Shown in pieces: positions 47,711 through 57,374 of a stretch of DNA of 64,000 nt. The stretch spans positions 688,294,678-688,358,677 of the forward strand of contig NC_057803.1 of assembly GCF_018294505.1 (NCBI RefSeq), read 5' to 3'. Source of the DNA: Triticum aestivum (lineage: Eukaryota > Streptophyta > Magnoliopsida > Poales > Poaceae). The first letter of the stretch is position 1; each line of letters opens with the position of its first letter. The translations under genes and the position numbers were made by a program. The notes beneath the pieces were generated by a model. That model was not told the DNA's origin and searched no databases. It was given only the letters and a program-made list of their open reading frames with translations.

Positions 47711-50700
47711 TCATTCAAAAATTACATCTCTGGCACATTCCTCCGCCACAAGGCGGGAACCCTTTAGGACACTGTCATAATACATTTCGGGGCAGCGATG
47801 CTCCTTGCCCTCCGGCGGCCCCTCCTTCACTAGCTTCACGGCGTCCAGCTTCACCCAGTGCACCTTCGCCCGGGCAAAAGCCCTACGCGCACCCTCGATG
47901 CAGATGGACTGCTTTATGACTTCAAGTCGTGGGCAGGCATCCACAAGCCGCCTCACCAGACCGAAGTAGCTGCTAGGCAGGGGATCGCCAGGCCACATCC
48001 GGACTATAAGACCCTTTATGGCCTGTTCGGCTGCCTTGTGAAGCTCGACCAGCTGCTTCAACTGGTCGCTCACGGGCATTGGGTGTTCGGTCCCAGTATA
48101 CTGAGACTAGAATAACTTTCCCGTCGAGCTCCCCTCCTCGGCTCGGTAAAACTCCATGGCATCCAGTACACTATGGGGAAGATCTGCGAACGCTCCTGGA
48201 GAGCTCCGAACTCGGGTAAGTAAAAGGAAAGTTTCCTTCACATGCTTGCTTTGCATAATGAATGCCTTACCCGCTCCTATTTTCTTCACCGCATCCATCT
48301 CCTGGAGGGCCTTGGGGGCTTCAGCCTTGGCGCTCCGTGCGCTTTCGAGCGCCTTCGCAAGCTCGGACTCTCGCGACTTAGAGTCAAGCTCCAAGGACTC
48401 GTGTTTTTTGGCGAGAGCCTCGAGCTCTTGCTGCACCTCGCCTACCCGGGCTTCTTGCTTTTCCCGCTCAATGCGCTCCTTGGCCGCTTTGTCTTCGGCC
48501 TCGGACAGCGCCTTCTTCAGGGTCGCCACCTCGGTCGTGGCCCCTGGAAAATTCATGATGATCCTATTAATTTACAACCGAACTTCTTTTTAATGTATAG
48601 ACAAGGTATTGCTTACCTTTGCTCTCCTTGAGCCGCCTCTTGGTAAGGCCGAGCTTGTCCTCGGACTGCTCCAGGTCCTGCTTCAGTGCAGAGACCTCCG
48701 CAGTACGTGCGGCAGCGGCCAGCAGTGAAGCCTGCACATGCACATAGATATATTCTGATTAGACTCCTGAGTCATTATTTGATCCTCTATTCAGTCTTTC
48801 TTCACGAATGCCAAACAAAGCACCAGGGGCTACTGTCTATGCGGTAATATTTTCTTATATTTTGATTGCTTACCTCAAAGCCTGTTAGGAGGGTGGCACA
48901 AGCTTCGGTTAGTCCTTTTTTAGCGGACTGAACTTTCTCGATCACCGCACTCATGATAGTGCGGTGCTCTTCGTCGATGGAAGCGTCATGAAGCGCTTCC
49001 AGCAAGTTGCCCGGTGCCTCTGGATGGACATAGGCCACCGGCACGGGCGGCTTGCCCCTCTTAACGGGGGATCGTCTGCCGGAGTCCGGAACCACCGTAG
49101 GTTCCATCGCGGTGTTCGGCTGGGGGCCGAACTTGGAGCCCGTGGGAGTCTTGCTCCCTTTGCGCCCAGGGTCCGGAAGGTCGCCTCGAGGCGCCCCCAG
49201 GACTACCTCCCCTCGGCTCGGTGCCTTTTGAGACAACACCTCGACATTGTCCGTAGGGCAAGGGGTGGAGGCGGTCGGAAGTGAATCGCTATTCATATCC
49301 AACGAGTCCAAAGAACCGTCCGACGAAGATACGTCGAGACAGGCTCGGGATGGACTGCATAATCATATTCGGCGTAAGGAGAAGCAGTGCAATAAAACAT
49401 ACCGTGAATTACTATGGTATCCGGATACTTACGACTTCGCCAGGGGCTTGTCCCTGGGTAACTACTCGTCGTCGCTGGGGCGGCCATCGTGGAGCAGTCC
49501 AGATGGAGGGTCCTTCCCTTCTTGGACCCTTCGGCCTCCTCGGTTGGGGCAGCTTTCCTTTTCTTATCTCCCCCGGCTGGGGGGAGAACTTTTATCTTCC
49601 TCCTCCTCATTTTCATGGGAGGAGTGCACTTCGGAGTTATCGGACGATGAGTCCGATATAACCTTGCGCCGAAGACCCTTTCGGGTCCCCGTGGCCTTCT
49701 TCTGGGCCTTCTTCACCGGCACCTCGTAAGGCGGCGGAACCAGCATTTTCGTTAGGAGAGCATCTGCAAGATCTTCAGGCAGGGGGGCTGGGCAATCGAG
49801 CTGCTTTGCTGTCTCTACCCAGTCCTGTTAATGGCATGGAAGCTTAGATCACGCACATGATTAAACTGGTGCAAATAAATATCCTGTGAGATATAAAAAC
49901 TTACCGGATTGGCATGGCGCTTTGCGTTGAGTCCGCGGTCCTCGGTAAGGGGAGGAGGTACCTCACCGCCCTTGAACAGCACCTTCCAGACGTCCTTGTG
50001 CATTGTGTCAAAGAGCTCTCGCAGCGTCTGGTGCTTGGCCGGGTCGAACTCCCACAAATTGAATGCCCGTCGTTGACATGGGAGGATTCGGCGGAAGAGC
50101 ATGACCTAGACCACGTTGACGAGCTTGATTTTCTTGCTCATCATGTTCCTGATGCAGGTCTGGAGTCCGGTCAGCTCTACCGGGGAACCCCAGGACATGC
50201 CCTTCTCTCTCCAGGAAATGAGCCGCGTGGGGATTCCGGATCGAAATTCGGGGGCCGCCACCCAGTTGGTGTCGCGTGGCTCGGTGATGTAGAACCACCC
50301 CGATTGCCACCCCTTTATGGTCTCCAGGTAGGAGCCTTCGAGCCAGGTGACATTAGGCATTTTGCCCACCATGGCGCCTCCGCACTCTGCTTGCTGGCCG
50401 ACCACCACCTTCAGTTTAACATTGAAGGTCTTCAGCCACAGGCCAAAGTGGGGCCTGATGCGGAGGAAGGCCTCACACACGACGATAAACGCCGAGATGT
50501 TGAGGATGAAATTGGGGGCCAGATCATGAAAATCCAGCCCGTAGTAGAACATGAGCCCGCAGACAAACGGGTGAAGGGGAAATCTCAGTCCACGAACAAA
50601 GTGGGTAAGGAAAACTACCCTCTCATGGGGTCCGGGCGTTGGGATGATCTGCCCCGCATCTGGCAGCCGGTGCGCGATATCCGCGGCCAGATATCCGGCT

Positions 50701-50748
50701 TCCCGTTGTGATGTTCTCCTCCATCCACTTGCCTCCCGCTCCGGACAT
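47711..50748 (-). pseudogene. A antisense five-exon gene (putative gypsy-type transposon protein)
   Basis: Minus-strand exons: 1, 50748-49905; 2, 49824-49433; 3, 49354-48874 (481 bp); 4, 48731-48617 (115 bp); 5, 48543-47711 (833 bp). All introns are GT/AG and short (73-142 bp). Phases fit one protein of about 890 residues. Exon 1 holds the family domain (FYYGLDFHDLAPNFILNIS, FRRILPCQRRAFNLWEF). Exon 2 is acidic and Lys-rich, exons 4-5 form a coiled coil, and the C-terminal block resembles B. Damage: a one-base frame offset between the ATG and the main frame, TAG at 50106-50108 and 48107-48109, and a shifted stretch in exon 2. Function unknown. Antisense ORFs of this kind are known from other plant Gypsy elements. 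Confidence 0.82.
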
Positions 50749-50860
50749 GCTTGGAGTGGTTTGAGGAGAAAGACGCGAACTTGGGCGCTAGATCTTGAGT
50801 GTGCGAGAATGGATAAGCAAGGAGGAAGAAGGTGTGGGTAAAAAGGGTGAATCTTTGTCC

Positions 50861-50870
50861 CTTTATAAGG
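50861..50870 (-). promoter_or_regulatory. TATA box of the A antisense gene
   Basis: CCTTATAAAG on the minus strand, about 115 bp upstream of the ATG at 50748, followed by a C/T-rich leader (CCTTCTTCCTCCTTGC). Spacing suits a start of transcription near 50835. Confidence 0.6.
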
Positions 50871-51300
50871 GCGGAAGAGGGGATGCGCCTCCCCACTTAC
50901 CTGGTAAAATCGCTTATTCCCCGAACGCCGTAATTGATGGCATGGTTGGGTTACCCATACCCGTATTGATGAGAATCATGTGATAAGGGGACACGATCTC
51001 TGCTTCGACAAGACATGTCAAGAAAACCGCCTCGCGATATGTGCTGTGCTGGTTGAGAAAAACGGTTCAAATAATGACCGGGCCATGGCATGATGTCATG
51101 TTGCAAAACGTGTCAGCAGATTAGATTTGTGGAAATATTATTCTCTCTACGGTGGTACGTGGAACTTGTTTTGCAGAGCCGGACACTATCCTTGTGTTCA
51201 AAATCTTCCATGGAGTATTCAGAGGAAGAACACGCTTGCAATGCCGAAGACAAATCTGCGTGCCGGACTCATCGTCATTGAAGCCTGGTTTAGGGGCTAC
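50871..51300. other. A region between antisense promoter and 3' LTR
   Basis: About 430 bp without a supported frame. It should contain upstream elements of the antisense gene and, at its end (about 51279-51300, TTTAGGGGCTAC beside the LTR), the purine tract of the sense element. Confidence 0.55.
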
Positions 51301-51733
51301 TGAGGGAGTCCTGGGTTAGGGGGTCTCTAGACAGTCAGACTATATCCTTTAGCCAGACTGTTGGACTATGAATGCAAGATTGAAGACTTCATCCCGTGTC
51401 CGGATGGGACTTTCCTTGGCGTGGAAGGCAAGCATGGCAATACGGATATGTAGATCTCCTCCCTTGTAACCGACTCTATGTAACCCTAGCCCCCTCCGGT
51501 GTCTATATAAACTGGAGGGTTTATCCGTAGGACAACAGACAATCATACCATAGGCTAGCTTCTAGGGTTTAGCCTCTACGATCTCGTGGTAGATCAACTC
51601 TTGTAATACTCATATCATCAAGATCAATCAAGCAGGACGTAGGGTATTACCTCCATCAAGACGGCCCGAACCTGGGTAAACATCGTGTCCCCTGCCTCCT
51701 GTTACCATCCGCCTTAGACGCACAATTCAGGAC
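51301..51733 (+). repeat. A 3' LTR, last 29 bp cut off by W2
   Basis: Matches 42683-43115; the final part (CACCTACCCGAGATCC... to TTTTGACA) is absent. The next base starts the W2 terminus TGATGTC, so W2 inserted there. Confidence 0.88.
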
Positions 51734-52715
51734 TGATGTCTACTACACAACCTTCTTCTTGTAGACGTTGTTGGGCCTCCAAGTGCAGAGGTTTGTAGAA
51801 CAGTAGCAAATTTCCCTCAAGTGGATGACCTAAGGTTTATCAATCCGTAGGAGGCGTAGGATGAAGATGGTCTCTCTCAAGCAACCCTGCAACCAAATAA
51901 CAAAGAGTCTCTTGTGTCCCCAACACACCCAATACAATGGTAATTTGTATAGGTGCACTAGTTCGGCGAAGAGATGGTGATACAAGTGGTATATGGATAG
52001 TAGATAAAGGTTTTTGTAATCTGAAAATATAAAAACAGCAAGGTAACTAATGATAAAAGTGAGCATAAACGGTATTGCAATGCTAGGAAACAAGGCCTAG
52101 GGTTCATACTTTCACTAGTGCAAGTTCTCTCAACATTAATAGCATAATTGGATCACATAACTATCCCTCAACATGCAACAAAGAGTCACTCCAAAGTCAC
52201 TAATATCGGAGAACAAACGAAGAGATTATGGTAGGGTACGAAACCACCTCAAAGTTATTCTTTCCAATCAATCCGTTGGGCTATTCCTATAAGTGTCACA
52301 AACAGCCCTAGAGTTCGTACTAGAATAACACCTTAAGACACAAATCAACCAAAACCCTAATGCCACCTAGATACTCCAATGTCACCTCAAGTATCCGTGG
52401 GTATGATTATACGATATGCATCACACAATCTCATATTCATCTATTCAACCAACACATAGAACCTCAAGCCCCAAAGTTCCTACCGGAGAATCACGACGAA
52501 AACATGTGCCAACCCCTATGCATGGGTTCATGGGCAAAACCCGTAAGTTGATCACCAAAACATACATCAAGTGAATCACGTGATATCCCATTGTCACCAC
52601 AGATACGCACGGCAAGACATACATCAAGTGTTCTCAAATCTTTAAAGACTCAATCTGATAAGATAACTTCAAAGGGAAAACTCAATCCATTACAAGAGAG
52701 TAGAAGGGGAGAAAC
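51734..52715 (-). repeat. W2: Athila-type LTR fragment (982 bp)
   Basis: Begins TGATGTCTACTACACAACC exactly at the break in the A LTR. It contains no frame of interest; the small frames are chance. It is interrupted at 52715/52716 by C2. On the minus strand this is the terminal part of an LTR whose beginning resembles 31116-31365 (from memory of wheat repeats). Confidence 0.75.
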
Positions 52716-54448
52716 TATTGGGGAACATAGTAATTTCAAAAAAATTCCTACGCAGACGCAAGATCATGGTGATGCATAGCAACGAGAGGGGAGAGTGTTG
52801 CCCACGTACCCTCGTAGACCGAAAGCGGAAGCGTTAGCACAACGCGGTTGATGTAGTCATACGTCTTCACGATCCGACCGATCAAGTACCGAACGTACGG
52901 CACCTCCGAGTTGAGCACACGTTCAGCCCGATGATGTCCCTCGAACTCTGATCCAGCCGAGTGTTGAGGGAGAGTTTCATCAGCACGACGGCGTGGTGAC
53001 GATGATGATGTTCTACCAACGCAAAGCTTCGCCTAAGCACCGCTATAGTATTATCAAGGTGGACTATGGTGGAGGGGGGCACCGCACACGGCTAAAAGAT
53101 CAAACGATCAATTGTTGTGTCTATGGGGTGCCCCCCTGCCCCCGTATATAAAGGAGCAAGGGGGGTGCGGCCGGCCTAGAGAGGGGCGTGCCAGGAGGAG
53201 TCCTACTCCTACCGGGAGTAGGACTCCCCCCTTTTCCTTGTTGGACTAGGAGAGAGAGGGGAAAGAGGTGGAGGAGAAGAAGGCGGGCGCCGCCCCCCTC
53301 TCCTTGTCCTATTCGGACTAGGGGGGAGGGGGCGCGGCCCATGCCCTGGACGCCTCTCCTTTCTTTCCACCAAGGCCCACTAAGGCCCGTTATGTCCCCG
53401 GGGGGTTCCAGTAACCTCCCGGTACTCCGGTAAAATCCTGATTTCACCCGACACACTTCCGATATCCAAACATAGGCTTACGATATATCAATATTCATGT
53501 CTCGACCATTTCGATACTCCTCGTCATGTCTGTGATCACATCCAGGACTCCAAACAACCTTCGGTACATCAAAACATATAAACTCATAGTACAACTGTCA
53601 TCGTAATGTTAAGCGTGCGGACCCTACGGGTTTGAGCACTATGTAGACATGACCGAGACACGTCTCCGGTCAATAACCAATAGCGGAACCTGGATGTTCA
53701 TATTGGCTCCCACATATTCTACGAAGATCTTTATCGGTCAGACCGCATAACAACATACGTTGCTCCCTTTGTCATCGGTATGTTACTTGACCGAGATTCG
53801 ACCGTCGGTATCTCAATACCTAGTTCAATCTCGTTACTAGCAAGTCTCTTTAATCGTTCCGTAATACATCATCCTGCAACTAACTCATTAGTTGCAATGC
53901 TTGCAAGGCTTAAGTGATGTGCATTACCGAGAGGGCCCAGAGATACCTCTCCGACAATCGGAGTGACAAATCCTAATCTCGAAATACGCCAACCCAACAA
54001 GTACCTTTGGAGACACCTGTAGAGCACCTTTATAATCACCCAGTTACGTTGTGACATTTGGTAGCACACAAAGTGTTCCTCCGGTAAGCGGGAGTTGCAT
54101 AATCTCATAGTCATAGGAACATGTATAAGTCATGAAGAAAGCAATAGCATCATACTAAACAATCGTGTGTTAAGCTAACGGAATGGGTCAAGTCAATCAC
54201 ATCATTCTCCTAATGATGTGATCTCATTAATCAAATGACAACTCTTTGTCTATGGTTAGGAAACTTAACCATCTTTGATCAACGAGCTAGTCAGGTAGAG
54301 GCATACTAGTGACATATTGTTTGTCTATGTATTCACACATGTATTATGTTTCCGGTTAATACAATTCTAGCATGAATAATAAACATTTATCATGATATAA
54401 GGAAATAAATAATAACTTTATTATTGCCTCTAGGGCATATTTCCTTCA
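52716..54448 (-). repeat. C2 3' LTR (1733 bp)
   Basis: Reverse of the C1 LTR: starts TATTGGGGAACATAG (a G to A change in the terminal dinucleotide) and ends ATTTCCTTCA on the plus strand. TATA box TATATAAA at 53145-53152 (as written on the plus strand). No gene inside. Confidence 0.9.
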
Positions 54449-54463
54449 GTCTCCCACTTCACT
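54449..54463 (-). other. Polypurine tract of C2
   Basis: AGTGAAGTGGGAGAC on the minus strand, directly before the LTR start TGAAGG. This is the standard tract of BARE/Angela elements. Confidence 0.75.
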
Positions 54464-54480
54464 AGAGTCAGTAATCTAGA

Positions 54481-55480
54481 TTACACAGTAATGATTCTAA
54501 CACCCATGGAGTCTTGGTGCTGATCATGTTTTTCTCGTGGAAGAGGCTTAGTCAACGGGTCTACAACATTCAGATCCGTATGTATCTTGCAAATTTCTAT
54601 GTCTCCCACCTGGACTAAATCCCTGATGGAATTGAAGCGTCTCTTGATGTGCTTGGTTCTCTTGTGAAATCTGGATTCCTTCACCAAGGCAATTGCACCA
54701 GTATTGTCACAAAAGATTTTCATTGGACCCGATGCACTAGGTATGACACCTAGATCGGATATGAACTCCTTCATCCAGACTCCTTCATTTGCTGCTTCCG
54801 AAGTAGCTATGTACTCCGCTTCACACGTAGATCCCGCCACAATGCTTTGTTTAGAACTGCACCAACTGAGAGCTCCACCGTTCAATGTAAACACGTATCC
54901 GGTTTGCAATTTAGAATCATCCGGATCAGTGTCAAAGATTGCATCAACGTAACCGTTTACGATGAGCTCTTTGTCACCTCCATAAACGAGAAACATATCC
55001 TTAGTCCTTTTCAGGTATTTCAGGATGTTCTTGACCGCTGTCCAGTGATCCACTCCTGGATTACTTTGGTACCTCCCTGCTAGACTTATAGCAAGGCACA
55101 CATCAGGTTTGAGTATTGCATACATGATAGAGCCTATGGCCGAAGCATACGGAACATCTTTCATTTTCTCTCTATCTTCTGCAGTGGTCGGGCATTGAGT
55201 CTTACTCAACTTCACACCTTGTAACACAAGCAAGAACCCTTTCTTAGCTTGATCCATTTTGAACTTCTTCAAAACTTTGTCAAGGTATGTGCTTTGTGAA
55301 AGTCCAATTAAGCGTCTTGATCTATCTCTATAGATTTTGATGCCCAATATATAAGCAGCTTCACCGAGGTCTTTCATTGAAAAACTCTTATTCAAGTATC
55401 CCTTTATGTTATCCAGAAATTCTATATCATTTCCAATCAACAATATGTCATCCACATATAATATTAGAAATGCTTGAAAG
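54481..55480 (-). CDS. C2 pol, C-terminal part: RT palm/thumb and RNase H (5' part cut by M)
   Basis: An open frame with no internal stop in the visible part. RT active site YVDD at 55447-55458 (ILYVDDILLIGND), then FSMKDLGEAAYILGIKI. RNase H residues: Asp in NGYVDAIF, Glu in STCEAEYIA, Asp in FCDNTGA and Asp in NVVDPLTKPLP. The frame ends in MGVRIITV and TGA/TAA at 54481. Upstream codons before 55480 belong to M and are not part of the protein. RT copies the element RNA and RNase H degrades the template. The domain looks intact, but the gene is split by M, so it is dead in its present state. Confidence 0.88.
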
Positions 55481-56851
55481 TGCGTTATATCGACTAGAGG
55501 GGGGGTGAATAGGCGATTTTTATGGAAGTCTTCAAAACATGGAAGTTTCGAAGACAATCGATAGAAATAAACCTATTACCATGCAACGGAAGGTAGACTA
55601 CACTAGGCAAACCATAGTCAAGTATTCAATGAAGTGAAAGCACAATGACTAATAGCAGCTAGGTAGTAAGGATCAGGTAGGAAGATATTATGAAGCCAAA
55701 CAGAACACGCAATCACTCAGTGAAGACAAAAGATAGTGCAATCATACAATGACTTCACAAGGACCAACAGTAAGTAAAGGGAAGGGAAGGATGAAACCAG
55801 TGACTCGTTGAAGACAATGATTTGTTAGACCAGTTCCAGTTGCTGTGACAACTGTACGTCTGGTTAGGGCGGCTAGGTATTTAAACCTGAGGACACACAG
55901 TCCCGGACACCTAGTCCTGAACACGCAGCTCAGGACACCCAGTCCTCACCGTATTCCCCTTGAGCTAAGGTCACACAGACCTCGCCCAATCACTCTGGTA
56001 AGTCTTCAAGGTAGACTCCCAAACCTTCATAGACTTCATTCACCGGCGATCCACAATGACTCTTGGATGCTCAGAACGCGACGCCTAACCGGCTGGAGGA
56101 TTCACAGTCCTCAAGTGTAATAAGTCTTTAGATCACACAGACAGGAAGACTTAAGTGATGACTAACACTCTTTGGCTCTGGGTGGTTAGGGCTTTATCCT
56201 CGCAAGGAATTCTCTCTCAAAGGCTTCAAGGTGGGTTGCTCTCAAACGACAAAAGCCGTACTCTAACTCTGAGCAGCCAACCGTTTATGGTTGTAGGGGG
56301 TGGGCTATTTATAGCCACTAGGCAACCCGACCTGATTTGTCCGAAATGACCCTGGGTCACTAAGGAACTGACACGTGTTCCAACGGTCAGATTTCAAACA
56401 CACACGGCAACTTTACTTGGGCTACAAGCAAAGCTGACTTGTCCGACTCTGGACAAGATTCGCTCTCATAGTCTTCACTCGAAGACATAGGTTTTGGTTA
56501 AGCATCACTTCAGTCATTCTGACTGGTTCTCTTGGACCCCACTTAACAGTACGGTGGTTCCTATGACTCAACAAAGAAGAAAAAGAACTACGAAAGATCT
56601 AAGTCTTCGAGCTCCATAGGCTTCATGCGATGTCTTCTCTTGTCATAGTCTTCAATGTGAATATCTTCATATACCACCTTTGACATCAATGTCTTCATAC
56701 ATTTTTAGGGGTCATCTCTGGTAGGAAAACCGAATCAATGAGGGACTTCTACCTGTGTTATCCTGCAATTCTCACAAACACATTAGTCCCTCAACTAGGT
56801 TTGTCGTCAATACTCCAAAACCAACTAGGGGTGGCACTAGATGCACTTACA
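55481..56851 (-). repeat. M 3' LTR (1371 bp)
   Basis: Plus-strand ends TGCGTTATATCGAC and GATGCACTTACA. A TATA-like palindrome CTATAAATAG lies at 56305-56314. It has many CTTCA words (TCTTCA, CTTCAT), which also occur in the rest of the element. No gene seen. Confidence 0.88.
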
Positions 56852-56871
56852 ATCTCCCCCTTTTTGGTGAT
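56852..56871 (-). other. Polypurine tract of M
   Basis: ATCACCAAAAAGGGGGAGAT on the minus strand, abutting the LTR start TGTAAGTGCATC. This is typical for Maximus/Opie-like Sireviruses. Confidence 0.88.
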
Positions 56872-57374
56872 TGATGACAAACTAGTTGAAGTTTTCAACG
56901 GGGAATATAATATGTGAAATTGTAAAGGATAAGGAATTGTCTTCATAAGTTGCAAGGGCTCCCCCTGAAGATGTGCATATAAGTAATTTTCTTTTGGAAT
57001 GCAAATGCACATGGCAGGTTGTACTTGTGGAGATCCTCTTCAACTTATGATGACAATCCATTATGCATGAGAAGGTATGTGAAGATAATGACATGCATAA
57101 TGGAAAATGGACGTCTGCAAAATGATCTAAGTGCGGAATTTATCGTCGCACATGCGGAATTTATCATCGCATCACAAAGTGGCAAATAAGTAGCAGACGA
57201 CCATCGAGTTTAAGTGTTACAACTCAAAGAACCAAATGTATCAAAACGAGAGTTGTAAACACGAGGCAAAATATAAAGCAACCGCCCATATGGACCCGCT
57301 TGAAGACTATCAAACTCATATGCTTCTCCCCCTTTTGTCAGTAAGGACCAAAAAGGTTTGAAGACATAGAGCAT
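56872..57374 (-). other. M spacer between extra ORF and purine tract
   Basis: About 500 bp, no supported frame. It includes a second CTCCCCCTTTTGTCA word near 57326, similar to the purine-tract region at the other end. Confidence 0.55.

Larger units (their letters stand above)
42683..51733 (+). mobile_element. A: Fatima-like Gypsy element without RT or integrase
   Basis: Plus-strand element: LTR 42683-43146, gag with protease at 43197-46335, a 1.4-kb spacer, a five-exon gene on the minus strand (47711-50748) with its own TATA box, and a 3' LTR from 51301 that is cut at 51733 by W2. No RT, RNase H or integrase domain is present between the protease and the 3' LTR. It inserted into W3 at 42682/42683. 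The target duplication (left copy would be ATGGG) cannot be confirmed because the right end is removed. Confidence 0.88.
52716..55480 (-). mobile_element. C2: Angela/BARE-like Ty1/Copia, 5' part beyond M
   Basis: Minus-strand element: 3' LTR 52716-54448, purine tract, and the RT-RNase H end of pol (54481-55480). It is cut by M at 55480/55481. It is of the same family as C1 but in the opposite orientation. Confidence 0.9.

Noticed and set aside
47711..50748. A host gene captured between elements.
   Set aside because: The same gene in the same relation to the LTRs and spacer occurs in B, and A has LTRs on both sides, so it belongs to the element.
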